Made by a program: the position numbers and the translations under genes. Positions 7,567-16,775 of a DNA stretch of 64,000 nt are shown piece by piece (the stretch's first letter is position 1; each line of letters opens with the position of its first letter). Source of the stretch: Desulfobacter curvatus DSM 3379. Its GTDB lineage: Bacteria; Desulfobacterota; Desulfobacteria; Desulfobacterales; Desulfobacteraceae. Under the pieces are notes generated by a model. That model was not told where the DNA came from and made no database searches. It saw only the letters and a program-made list of their open reading frames with translations. The stretch covers positions 15,381 to 79,380 of the forward strand of contig NZ_KB892979.1 in assembly GCF_000373985.1 (NCBI RefSeq), read 5' to 3'.

Positions 7567-9276
7567 ATGACTAGTCTAAGCAGCTTTTCTTCATGTTCTG
7601 ATGGCGAGTCGGGGATTGAGCAATGCCCAGTGAACACAAACACCACGATTCCCTGTGATGTCTATTCTTTGGTGGTCAGCGAGGCTATCTCGAATAAAAG
7701 CCTGGACTGTAGTAAGAAGCTCCGAAAGGAGCCATTTCCCGCGAATGCCCCGAATCACCTGAAGAATTATTTCTCGACCTATGACCTGATCCTTGAGGCT
7801 GTGTCGGAATACAAGACTAGTGATCCTGCGCCACTAAAGAATGTTGCCAGCCTTAGTATCGAAACGTCGTCTATCTGGACCTGTCCTCTTGGCAAGCATA
7901 TTCTAATTGCTGTAACACCACTTGGCAACTACGACGCCCACAAGACGTGGCTCAATACTACGGTACAAGGATATAAGATAGAGGGTCTAAGCACGGAGAA
8001 AGACAAGGCGGTCAATATCGGTAAATGGTTGTCGCCATTTTGGGTATTTGGTGATGATTACATCAAGGAGTTCAGAATAGATGCAGAGGGTTGTGGTGTT
8101 CGTGATGAGGGAGACCCGCTGACTAACTTGAATGCGCTTGTCAGGGTATATAGAAAAGACGACTATGAGCTTTATTTCAAGATTCCACCTTTCAAAAAGA
8201 TTAAGCGTAGCCGTGCAGGCTCAGTTGACGCGAAAGGAAATAAAGTCATTTCCCAGTCCGAATCTTTAGAACGGGGTGGGCAGATGCAGTCAGAATCATC
8301 TTCTGTTAGAACCGTCAATAAAAAAGAACATACTGATTACACTACGGAAACTTTAGGCGCAAAAGACGGTGCTGGCTACACTACATTAAGCGAATCTTCT
8401 GGAAAGAAGAAAAATAATGACTACGTTGCGGAATCCGAGAAATATCAGGAAGGCCGTGGTTCTGTTACAGTGAATGATTCTACTGATGAAGGCGAGGAAT
8501 TTCTTTTCGAACTTGAGCGCCAGGATGAGATAAAACCTACTGTCTCCCTCAAGCGAAACGGCAGTGAGGTTAATTTTACCAAAGCTATTAACGACATTGT
8601 CAATCTCCAATATACATTGATGCAGGCCTGGAACGATATTAAGGAATGGGTGCCTAAAATAGGCTGGAGCGCGGAACTCGAAATTTCCCTAATGGTCGGA
8701 ACCGTCTCCGGCAAATGGGGCTACCGTGTAGGAAACCTTCACGGTCCCCGCTTTGTGGCAGTCGAGCGTTATGTGGACATTTTTTTCAATATGGATGTTG
8801 TAACCTATAAAGCATCGGTTATGTTTGGCGTGGATTTCGGCTCTTTTGATGTACTCGACTGGTTTGGCGTGGGCAAAACGGAAATTATACTCAAGGTAGA
8901 GGGAAGTATCAGCGGCGGAGCAAGCGTGTCCGATACAATCAAGACAAACGGACAGCAAGGGTTCACCGGGAATGATTCTGAAGTGAAAGGGAATAGTAGC
9001 GTTGATCTTTTTGTGCAAGGCAGAGTGATGGTTGTCGGATACGGGTATGAGGCAAAGGGCGGTGTTACCGGTGGACTGAAATTTGAAGGTAAGCTTACGG
9101 CCGATTTTGACAATCCGCCTGCAGTAGATGGAAAATTTTTTTTCGAGGAAACGAAAATCTATGCACGATTTTATGATGCCGTTGAGGGTGAACGGTCTAA
9201 ACAATATGAACGTATAGTGTTTAAGAGGAAAAATATATGGACAGGAAAAATTCCGAATACGTCACAAAATACATAG
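7567..9276 (+). CDS. Putative T6SS cargo/effector, uncharacterised
   Basis: A 569-residue protein with no catalytic motif I recognise. Residues 1-215 look like a compact beta-rich domain. Residues about 215-325 are a Ser/Thr/Lys-rich, low-complexity linker with repeated YTTE/YTTL/SES words. Residues about 335-569 are beta-rich with alternating polar and hydrophobic strands (KWGYRVGNLHGPRF, ILKVEGSISGGASVS, GGVTGGLKFEGKLTADF), resembling C-terminal domains common in proteins next to PAAR genes. There is no signal peptide, as expected for cargo loaded in the cytoplasm. It follows PAAR and a small protein, and overlaps an exported protein gene, which is the layout of an effector-immunity pair. 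Toxic activity is not shown by the sequence. Confidence 0.5.
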   Translation: MTSLSSFSSCSDGESGIEQCPVNTNTTIPCDVYSLVVSEAISNKSLDCSKKLRKEPFPANAPNHLKNYFSTYDLILEAVSEYKTSDPAPLKNVASLSIETSSIWTCPLGKHILIAVTPLGNYDAHKTWLNTTVQGYKIEGLSTEKDKAVNIGKWLSPFWVFGDDYIKEFRIDAEGCGVRDEGDPLTNLNALVRVYRKDDYELYFKIPPFKKIKRSRAGSVDAKGNKVISQSESLERGGQMQSESSSVRTVNKKEHTDYTTETLGAKDGAGYTTLSESSGKKKNNDYVAESEKYQEGRGSVTVNDSTDEGEEFLFELERQDEIKPTVSLKRNGSEVNFTKAINDIVNLQYTLMQAWNDIKEWVPKIGWSAELEISLMVGTVSGKWGYRVGNLHGPRFVAVERYVDIFFNMDVVTYKASVMFGVDFGSFDVLDWFGVGKTEIILKVEGSISGGASVSDTIKTNGQQGFTGNDSEVKGNSSVDLFVQGRVMVVGYGYEAKGGVTGGLKFEGKLTADFDNPPAVDGKFFFEETKIYARFYDAVEGERSKQYERIVFKRKNIWTGKIPNTSQNT

Positions 9277-10172
9277 CTAACATAATTTTATTTTTACTGT
9301 TTGTTGTGTCTTACAGCTTTGCAAACGAGGAAGGTGACAAGATGAATGGCAAGATTGGCGTAGATTATTTGATGTATGCAGAACTTGAAGTCAGAAATTG
9401 TAGCGCTGAGGGGTATATCAACGGGATACCCTTCCATATATGCAGATTTGATTCAAGCGAGAGCCCAAAAGTCTCTTTCCCTGTGAACCAGTATCTGATC
9501 GACGGGCAGAATATGATCGAACTGGTGATCAATCCGGGGCCCACCCCGAGCAAAGCCAAGGAAGGTAAAAATGTCGAGAAAGCGGATGGCATTGCTGCAG
9601 AGTTTCGACTGGTCACGTATCCGGTCGGAGTATTTGTCGGAGACGAAAGTGGCAAAACAATATGCCGGGCTTCATGGCACAATGAAAAAGGAGGGGAAGC
9701 TACTTTCCCCATGTCTTTTACTTCTGTTGTAGACTTGGGCCCTGTCTTTGGTCCTTGTCTGTGGCAAAAAGCAGATGTTCTCAGACTCGACAAGAGTACA
9801 ACCAATCAAGTAATTGATTTTATCAAGGTAATCTACGATGCCTATGAGGCGGGTAAACCGGAGATAATCAATAAATTGGCGAGTATCCGGTTAAATGAAG
9901 GATACCGTGCTTATCCAGAACGGGATCGCTCTACCATGGGAAGGCGCTTTGCAGTTAATCTCAAAAAGCGGGCGGCAATGAAGGAGTGGACGATGTTGCC
10001 ATTCAACCCCGACTTGTTCGACCTGAGGTTATGTGCTGGGGGCCGGATGGTAGAGTGCATCCGAAAAGATTGGCAGCCTATTGTGGCCGCAACTTTAGAG
10101 GATAAAAACGTAGTCTATTCCTATGCCATGTTTCTCAGCAGGATAAATGGACAGTGGGTTATTGTTCGCTAG
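9237..10172 (+). CDS. Exported protein, candidate immunity protein
   Basis: A 311-residue protein with an N-terminal signal or anchor (hydrophobic residues about 13-29, then SFA|NEE). The mature part has a beta-sandwich-like segment (ELEVRNCSAEGYINGIPF; PVNQYLIDGQNMIELVINPG) of the kind seen in periplasmic proteins of T6SS cargo loci. Its start lies inside the preceding gene, overlapping by 40 bases, and has its own strong ribosome site (AGAGGAAAAATAT before ATG). Tight coupling and periplasmic location fit an immunity protein against a periplasm- or membrane-acting effector. This is inferred from position and not from homology to a known immunity family. Confidence 0.5.
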   Translation: MDRKNSEYVTKYIANIILFLLFVVSYSFANEEGDKMNGKIGVDYLMYAELEVRNCSAEGYINGIPFHICRFDSSESPKVSFPVNQYLIDGQNMIELVINPGPTPSKAKEGKNVEKADGIAAEFRLVTYPVGVFVGDESGKTICRASWHNEKGGEATFPMSFTSVVDLGPVFGPCLWQKADVLRLDKSTTNQVIDFIKVIYDAYEAGKPEIINKLASIRLNEGYRAYPERDRSTMGRRFAVNLKKRAAMKEWTMLPFNPDLFDLRLCAGGRMVECIRKDWQPIVAATLEDKNVVYSYAMFLSRINGQWVIVR

Positions 10173-10246
10173 CTTCCTGTCTTTGGATAGGCGTACTGGA
10201 TAAATTTTTTTTCCTTCCAGATAAAGCGCTGTTCTATAAAGATGGG

Positions 10247-10780
10247 TTAAGTAAGTCTAATATCATCAATTATGATGCTTTTTGAATTATCTTGCCTGGA
10301 CTTAAGCAGTGTATCCGGTTCATCCCCCTCCTGGATATAACAGAGTACCGGTCCGAAGATTTCTGTCAGTTCCTCTTCAGTGCATGTGGGTAAAAAAATG
10401 TTAAATACCCGGGGGTCATAAAATCGAAAAAACAGGCGGTTCCCATCAGGATCTTTGACCATGACCAGGGTACGGAAATGCTTTCTCATGGCCTTTATAT
10501 TTTCCCGGGCAACGGCAAAAATGCCCCAATGATTGCCCCAGCCCTTTTCGATAACCCATTGGGTAAAGGGGCTGTCTTTTTTAAGATGGACAAGATAGGG
10601 GGCGGCCTCTTCCACATCATGGGGCAAATCTCCTTGATACAGGCAGAAATAATCCGGCTCATGTTCATCGAGATGCAAAAGCAGATTTTTTATGGACGCT
10701 CCGTCAAGCACGGCATATGCACGTGATTTGGGAATCGAGAACAATTCCCGGTGAATTTTTTCTATGCGGGTGGCTGTCAT
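10247..10780 (-). CDS. DUF4123 effector chaperone/adaptor (Tap/TEC family)
   Basis: A 177-residue DUF4123 protein. It shows the family's opening (AYAVLDGASIKNLL), the central LVHLKKDSPFTQWVIEKGWG, and the late FRFYDPRVFNIFLP. DUF4123 proteins bind T6SS effectors and load them onto VgrG, and are normally encoded between vgrG and the effector. Here it starts six bases after the vgrG stop and is the last gene of the T6SS transcript; the next genes below it are convergent. A cognate effector in the same operon is therefore missing. Confidence 0.9.
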   Translation of the reverse strand: MTATRIEKIHRELFSIPKSRAYAVLDGASIKNLLLHLDEHEPDYFCLYQGDLPHDVEEAAPYLVHLKKDSPFTQWVIEKGWGNHWGIFAVARENIKAMRKHFRTLVMVKDPDGNRLFFRFYDPRVFNIFLPTCTEEELTEIFGPVLCYIQEGDEPDTLLKSRQDNSKSIIIDDIRLT

Positions 10781-10786
10781 GGATGT

Positions 10787-12952
10787 TTAATCTCTTTTCA
10801 CTTCGGTTTTCCCTGCAGCACTTTTTTCCTGTTCCCGTCTTGCCCTTTCACACTCTTCACAAAACGGGGTGCCATCTTCTGCCGCCTGGTGTAAAACTTT
10901 GGCAGCAGGCGCTTCGGGCTTGGAAACAGCTGGACGTGCCGGTTCTTCAAAAGGCTCACCAGGCTGGGCATTATCAGCAGCTTTCGGCTCCTTGGGTATA
11001 TCGGGTTGAGCCGGTGACGCGGCAGACACCGGAGGCCCTGATCCGCTGTTTATATTTATCAAAGGTCCGCCGGCAAGAAATAAGGCTGCCGGAGTTAACA
11101 CGATGGATGATCCACCGCACTTGAGTTCAATGCCTGAACTTGCTTCAATTTTGATGGACATTCCTTTTAATGATATTGTACCGGCTGCCTCTGTCAGAAG
11201 ATCGCCTTTGACCGAAAGGTTGTCATCTTTCTGAATCGCCACCATCCGGCCGGCTTCCACGGTCAGGTTGTCATTGCTCTGAATTTTGCTGATCCGGTCT
11301 CCAATGATCTTTAAATGCTTGTCTCCATGGACAAGTTCTATTTGATTACCATCATCTTTGCTTCCTATGGTCTGGTGCCGGTTGCCCAGGATGGATTCAA
11401 AGGAGTCATTTTTAACATGGACATCCATGTTTTTTTCGGCATGGAAAAAAACCTGCTCATCTCCTTTTTTATCCTCAAACCGGATTTCGTTAAATCCGTT
11501 GCCGCCTTTGGAGGAATCCGATTTGATCGTGGATTTGGTTTTCTCTGCCGGCAAGTCGTAAGGGGGCATGGATTTTCCGTTATAGACCCGGCCGGTAATA
11601 ATGGGCTGATCCGGATCACCTTCCAGAAATTCAACAATCACTTCCTGGGTGATTCTGGGGATGTACATGGCACCCCATTTTTTCCCGGCCCAAAGTTGGG
11701 AAACCCGAATCCAGCAGGAGCTGTTTTCATCCAGTTGACCCTCCCGGTCCCAATGAAATTGTACTTTTACCCGGCCGTATTCATCCGTATAGATTTCATC
11801 GCCCTTGGGGCCGCAGATAATGGCGGTCTGGGGACCCTCCACAACCGGCTTTCGGGTTTTCATGGCTGGTCTGTAAGGCGTGTCAAAATCAATGGCCTGG
11901 AAAAATACATTGCATCCAGAACCGTCAATGGGAACACCGGACTGAAAGCCGGAACCGGTAGACAACCGGTGTTCAACAGAGGTCACCAGATACCGTTTGT
12001 TATATAATTGCCCGGGATGACCGGTTAAATCAAAATAAAAGCCCGATGAAATGCCCCTGGCATCAGATTCACAGGAGATGGTTTCATATCCGGCCCGGAT
12101 GGCCTCTATGCGTGCCTTTGTATACGCCTCTCCATGGCTTGACTCTACATAATGACCCGGGTAATCATAGACTTCATACTCTGAGTGGTCATGTTTCTTT
12201 GAAATGGCGTGCAGGGTGGTCAGGTCTTTTTTGGGGACCTTAAAATCAAAATCCCTTTGGGTGAAACTGCCCGGATGGATCTGTTTTTCCATGTGTACGG
12301 ACCGGATCGCTTCCTGGGTGGCGGATCTGCCCGATGCATCGGTAAGGCTGAAGGGGATGGACTCAAAACCGTCAAATGCCTTGAGAGAGGCGTTTGAATC
12401 GGCTAAAACCAGAATGTGCCGCTCTTCTTCGTGGGTAAAAAAGTAAAAAATCCCTTCATGTTCCATAAGGCGGCTGACAAAGTTAAAGTCAGATTCCCGG
12501 TACTGCACACAGTATTCCCACTCCTTGTATTCTTCGGTGAGACGGATTTCATAATCATTGAATCCCAAGTCATTAAAGATCTGCCTGATGATATCGGGCA
12601 CCTTTTGGTTCTGGAATATCCTGCAGTCGCAGGTATGGGTGAGAAACCAGAGCCAGGGATAAACCCGGGCCGTATACGCCCACATCCCGTGCTGAATGCC
12701 GCATCCCTTGAAATGGCCCACAAACCCGTTGAAAAAGCGGATCTTGTCATTGGGAAGCGCCTGCTTGAGGGTCACCTGTTTTCCCAAAATGGACTCAAAG
12801 TCCACATTGGGGTCTTCACTGAGTATATCCAAGTCTATACTGAACAGCCCGGAAATTCTTTCATGAACAGTGGCACCGGTTACAAGTAACACATCCTTTC
12901 CCAAAGGGGTAACAAGTTCAAGCTGCCTGTTTTCCTGTGTGTTCTCGGCCAT
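10787..12952 (-). CDS. tssI: T6SS spike protein VgrG
   Basis: A 721-residue VgrG/TssI. Residues 1-380 correspond to the gp27-like base (with the late-control protein D fold), about 390-470 to the gp5 OB-fold (YTDEYGRVKVQFHWD, SSCWIRVSQLWAGKKWGAMYIPR, EFLEGDPDQPIITGRVYN), and about 480-640 to the beta-helical needle (DNLTVEAGRMVAIQKDDNLS). After the needle comes an 80-residue Pro/Ala/Glu-rich tail with a CEEC pair at 698-701, too short for an enzymatic domain. Ribosome site AAGGG. It lies directly after clpV and before the DUF4123 chaperone, the arrangement for loading cargo on this spike. Confidence 0.95.
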   Translation of the reverse strand: MAENTQENRQLELVTPLGKDVLLVTGATVHERISGLFSIDLDILSEDPNVDFESILGKQVTLKQALPNDKIRFFNGFVGHFKGCGIQHGMWAYTARVYPWLWFLTHTCDCRIFQNQKVPDIIRQIFNDLGFNDYEIRLTEEYKEWEYCVQYRESDFNFVSRLMEHEGIFYFFTHEEERHILVLADSNASLKAFDGFESIPFSLTDASGRSATQEAIRSVHMEKQIHPGSFTQRDFDFKVPKKDLTTLHAISKKHDHSEYEVYDYPGHYVESSHGEAYTKARIEAIRAGYETISCESDARGISSGFYFDLTGHPGQLYNKRYLVTSVEHRLSTGSGFQSGVPIDGSGCNVFFQAIDFDTPYRPAMKTRKPVVEGPQTAIICGPKGDEIYTDEYGRVKVQFHWDREGQLDENSSCWIRVSQLWAGKKWGAMYIPRITQEVIVEFLEGDPDQPIITGRVYNGKSMPPYDLPAEKTKSTIKSDSSKGGNGFNEIRFEDKKGDEQVFFHAEKNMDVHVKNDSFESILGNRHQTIGSKDDGNQIELVHGDKHLKIIGDRISKIQSNDNLTVEAGRMVAIQKDDNLSVKGDLLTEAAGTISLKGMSIKIEASSGIELKCGGSSIVLTPAALFLAGGPLININSGSGPPVSAASPAQPDIPKEPKAADNAQPGEPFEEPARPAVSKPEAPAAKVLHQAAEDGTPFCEECERARREQEKSAAGKTEVKRD

Positions 12953-12978
12953 GGGGTTCCCTTTTCAAACCTTCAGGA

Positions 12979-15693
12979 TCAGTCGATTTTATAACTAAAA
13001 TCACCTTTGCTGACACTCACGTTGATCTTTGATATTTCCTTGCCCTCCACCACAGCTGTCAGGTATGCGTGACTGATGGCCGGCAGAAGGGTGTTGGTGA
13101 GAATAGTATCCACCATTCTGGCACCGCTTTCAAGCTCTGTACACCGTTCCGTGATTAACTTAAGGACTGAAGACTTGTAGGTCAGTTCAATGTTTCTGTT
13201 TTCCTTCAGCCGGTCCTGGATCCGTTTAAGCTGCAACTTTATAATGACATCAAGCATTTCATCACTGATGGGATAATAGGGAATGGTAACCAGCCGTCCT
13301 AATAATGCTGCCGGAAACACCTTGAGCAGCGAAGGGCGAAGCGCTTTGGCAATGCCCTGGGCATCCGGCATCAGTTCCGGGTCTTTGCACAGGTTCATGA
13401 TCAGGTCACTGCCCACATTACAGGTCAGCAAAATAATGGTGTTTTTAAAGTCTATAAGCCGTCCTTCGCCGTCCTCCATCATACCTTTGTCAAATACCTG
13501 GAAAAAGATTTCATGGACATCAGGATGGGCTTTTTCAACTTCGTCCAGCAGGACCACGCTGTAGGGGTGGCGGCGGACAGCTTCAGTCAGTATACCGCCT
13601 TCCCCATACCCGACATACCCCGGAGGGGCGCCTTTAAGGGTGGACACGGTATGGGCTTCCTGGAACTCGCTCATGTTGATGGTGATCAGGTTCTGTTCGC
13701 CGCCGTACATGGCCTCGGCCAGGCACAGCGCGGTTTCTGTTTTGCCCACGCCGCTGGGGCCGGCCAGCAGGAAAACCCCCACGGGCTTGTTGGGGTTATC
13801 CACCCCGGCCCTGGACGTCTGAAGCCGCTTTGTAATATCTTCAAGGGCGTGGCGCTGGCCCACAACCCGTTGTTCCATTCTGTCGGCCAGGGTCAGGACA
13901 GAGGTCACCTCATCTTTAACCATGCCGCCCACGGGGATTCCGGTCCAGTCTTCGACCACCGATCCCACACAGACGGCATCGACACAGCTTGCGATCAGGG
14001 GGCTGTCCCCCTGGCACTCTGCAAGTTCGCTTTCTGCCTGTTTCAGTCTGGCAAAGAGTTCTTCGGTTGTGGGACTTTCCTGGCTTTTTTCGTGATCGCT
14101 CTCCTGTTCTGGGGTGGTTTCTGAAAGATCCGGATTTTCATCCCGGCCGCGAAGTTTGGCCCTTAGATCCAGAATTTCATCAACCAGTTTTTTTTCTTTT
14201 TCCCAGGCGGCTTCATATTGTAAGAGTTCTTCTTTTACTGACGCCAGACGCGCTGCCACCTCTTCTTTTCTTGTATCATGTTCAAACCCTACGACCTGTT
14301 CATTTTCGATGATGGAAAGTTCTGTTTCAAGGGTTTGAATCCTTTTTCTTCGATTGTCCACCTGGGGCGGCACCGTATGCTGGCTGACCGCAGTTCTTGC
14401 ACAGGCCGTGTCAATAAGGCTGACGGCCTTGTCCGGCAGCTGCCGCCCGGCAATATACCGGCTGGATAAGGAAACCGCCGCATAAAGGGCTTCATCCAGC
14501 ACCATGACCTTGTGGTGGGCTTCAAGGGTTCTTGCAAGCCCCCGGATCATCAGCAACGCCTTTTCCTGGGAGGGTTCTTCGATTTTTACCACCTGGAATC
14601 TGCGGGTCAGGGCCGGATCCTTTTCAAAGTATTTTTTATACTCGGCCCAGGTGGTCGCGGCAATGGTTCTTAAGGTTCCCCTGGCCAGTTCCGGCTTGAG
14701 CAGATTGGCCGCATCACCAGTGCCGGCAGATCCGCCTGCACCGATCAGGGTGTGGGCCTCATCAATAAAAAGGATGATGGGGGTGGCGGAAGACTGGACT
14801 TCTTCGATCACCTGCTTGAGCCGGTTTTCAAATTCGCCTTTCATGCTCGCCCCGGCCGAAAGCAGACCGATATCAAGGGATCTTATGGTAACATCCCTTA
14901 GGGACGGCGGAACGTCCCCTGCCGCGATTTTCTGGGCGAATCCTTCAACAACCGCGGTTTTTCCCACACCGGCTTCCCCGGTTAGAATGGGGTTGTTCTG
15001 TTTTCTTCTCATGAGGATATCAATAATTTGCCGGATCTCATCATCCCGTCCAAGGATCGGGTCCATTTCTCCTTCCCTGGCCTTTTGCGTCAGGTCCACT
15101 GAAAACTGGGCCAGGGCTTGCTGTTTACCCATTTGGGCCGGTGCCATGGCCCCGCTGGCTTCCCCCGGGCCGGCGCCTGCGGTAATGGATTTGCCGTCCT
15201 GCGACCCAAGGGAATCTTCAACAGAACCGCTGACAATGGCGTAAAACGCTTCGGTCAGGGGTTCCAGCTTGATTTTTGAAAGCTCAGGGGAGATGCCCAA
15301 AAATATGCCGGCCACCCCTTTGTTATTGAGCATGGCGATAATCAGCTGCCCGGTTCTAATGCAGTTCTCATCAAACATCAGGGTGGCGAATGTCCAGGCC
15401 GTTTCCAGGATTTCATCTAAATGCGGAGACACGGAAGATACCGAAGACGCTCCCGTGGGCAGTTTTTCAAGGGTTGTGGTGACATCTTTTGCCAGCCGGG
15501 ACTGGTCCACATCAAAATGATTCAGGATTTTAATCACATCACAATCGCCATGCTGAAGCAGCTGCTGGAACCAGTGGACAATTTCCACACAGGGGTTTCC
15601 CCTCATTTTGCAGAATACCGTTGCGCTTTCCAATGATTTATAACCAAGGCTATTGAGCTTGCCGAATAAAACTGTTCTTTTAATTTCAACCAT
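12979..15693 (-). CDS. tssH: T6SS sheath-recycling ATPase ClpV
   Basis: A 904-residue AAA+ unfoldase of the ClpB class that extracts contracted TssB/TssC sheath. It has an N-domain (about 1-160) that recognises the sheath, a linker rich in Ala/Gly, nucleotide-binding domain 1 (GEAGVGKT; LFIDEAHTLIGAGG), a shortened coiled-coil middle domain, and domain 2 (GPSGVGKTET; VVLLDEVEKAH). The longer frame begins at a TTG at 15708, but GGTGGAG lies seven bases before ATG 15693, so the latter is preferred (MVEIKRTVLF). It sits between tssG and vgrG. Confidence 0.96.
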   Translation of the reverse strand: MVEIKRTVLFGKLNSLGYKSLESATVFCKMRGNPCVEIVHWFQQLLQHGDCDVIKILNHFDVDQSRLAKDVTTTLEKLPTGASSVSSVSPHLDEILETAWTFATLMFDENCIRTGQLIIAMLNNKGVAGIFLGISPELSKIKLEPLTEAFYAIVSGSVEDSLGSQDGKSITAGAGPGEASGAMAPAQMGKQQALAQFSVDLTQKAREGEMDPILGRDDEIRQIIDILMRRKQNNPILTGEAGVGKTAVVEGFAQKIAAGDVPPSLRDVTIRSLDIGLLSAGASMKGEFENRLKQVIEEVQSSATPIILFIDEAHTLIGAGGSAGTGDAANLLKPELARGTLRTIAATTWAEYKKYFEKDPALTRRFQVVKIEEPSQEKALLMIRGLARTLEAHHKVMVLDEALYAAVSLSSRYIAGRQLPDKAVSLIDTACARTAVSQHTVPPQVDNRRKRIQTLETELSIIENEQVVGFEHDTRKEEVAARLASVKEELLQYEAAWEKEKKLVDEILDLRAKLRGRDENPDLSETTPEQESDHEKSQESPTTEELFARLKQAESELAECQGDSPLIASCVDAVCVGSVVEDWTGIPVGGMVKDEVTSVLTLADRMEQRVVGQRHALEDITKRLQTSRAGVDNPNKPVGVFLLAGPSGVGKTETALCLAEAMYGGEQNLITINMSEFQEAHTVSTLKGAPPGYVGYGEGGILTEAVRRHPYSVVLLDEVEKAHPDVHEIFFQVFDKGMMEDGEGRLIDFKNTIILLTCNVGSDLIMNLCKDPELMPDAQGIAKALRPSLLKVFPAALLGRLVTIPYYPISDEMLDVIIKLQLKRIQDRLKENRNIELTYKSSVLKLITERCTELESGARMVDTILTNTLLPAISHAYLTAVVEGKEISKINVSVSKGDFSYKID

Positions 15694-15749
15694 TTTCTTC
15701 TCCACCAAAATGATGAGTGGTTTTAATCCTGACTCATAAAATTCATGGC

Positions 15750-16775
15750 TTATCGATTGCCGGATAAGATTAAATTGTCAGCGTCTTTTTGATCTTTTCG
15801 TTTTTTAAACCAACTGGTATACCCCAGTTTTATTTTTTTATCCGCTGTGAAATCAGGGATTTCGTCGGCACTTAATATCAATTGAACATCCCAGTCAAAA
15901 CTCATTCCCACATAATTATCGACCCAGCTTTTTAAATGGGAAAACCCTTTTGATCCGGGCACCATTTTTTCGTACAGTTCAAGTTTCATGGGACCTAAAA
16001 CCAGTCTGAATTTTTGGTTAACATCCCAAATCCGTCTTCCGATAATGCAGGTTTGTCCCATCAGGCCGGTATCTTCGGATTCTGCCAGCCTGAACCGGTC
16101 CGGGCGGGGAATGGGAATCCATTGTCCGGTAAACTGTTCCATTAAAACCCGCGTACCGAAATAGCCTTTTAAAATAGCGCACAGGCCTTCAACGTTCATA
16201 TCCTTTTGGATCAGTCTGCCTGAGTAATACAGACGGGCATCTTTAGGAATATCATCGACAGTGGCCCGGGTCTTTCCTTTAATGTTAATCAGGGCGCCGA
16301 TGTAATCTGAAAAAGGATCTTTTTGCCAGTCCCGGTTAACGGTGATCTGATTAATGGCCCAGGCCCTGTAATACAATGAAATCATGCGGTGATGAAAAAT
16401 ATCCAGAAAATTTCTCAATGCATGGTCTTTATGCTGGTAAGATCGCTCAAACACATATTCGGTTAAAAACAACGGCATGGGACCATTACAGCCTAACAGG
16501 CCGAAACAATTGACCATCATTTCAGCCGCCTGATCGTCATTTCCCGGCCGGTACCCGGCAACATCGGAAGGTGGAAATGCAAGAGATGGCTTTTGCCTGA
16601 AGCGCAGGGCCTCTTTTCTGACTTTATAAGAAAAGCCGGTGGGTTCCGTCTCCTGGTCTTTTTTGTCGAAAAACCGGTCAAGCTCCCGGATCAGCAAAAA
16701 AAAATTCCACTCCCAGGGGGCAGCGCTTATTGATTCTTCTAATTCAATCTCTGATTTGAGCTTCGTTTGGGCCAT
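15750..16775 (-). CDS. tssG: T6SS baseplate subunit TssG
   Basis: A 341-residue TssG (VasB/ImpH family). The family's conserved early block (WEWNFFLLIRELDRFF) and central blocks (GCNGPMPLFLTEYVFER; FLDIFHHRMISLYYRAW) are clear. TssG forms, with two TssF, the baseplate wedge that surrounds VgrG. Its start lies 37 bases inside the end of tssF, with GGGGA as ribosome site, which suggests coupled synthesis of the two wedge partners. Confidence 0.94.
   Translation of the reverse strand: MAQTKLKSEIELEESISAAPWEWNFFLLIRELDRFFDKKDQETEPTGFSYKVRKEALRFRQKPSLAFPPSDVAGYRPGNDDQAAEMMVNCFGLLGCNGPMPLFLTEYVFERSYQHKDHALRNFLDIFHHRMISLYYRAWAINQITVNRDWQKDPFSDYIGALINIKGKTRATVDDIPKDARLYYSGRLIQKDMNVEGLCAILKGYFGTRVLMEQFTGQWIPIPRPDRFRLAESEDTGLMGQTCIIGRRIWDVNQKFRLVLGPMKLELYEKMVPGSKGFSHLKSWVDNYVGMSFDWDVQLILSADEIPDFTADKKIKLGYTSWFKKRKDQKDADNLILSGNR

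Noticed and set aside
7205..10172. Cargo module as a horizontally acquired island by base composition
   Set aside because: Codon use seemed slightly different by eye, but I could not compute composition and do not claim it.
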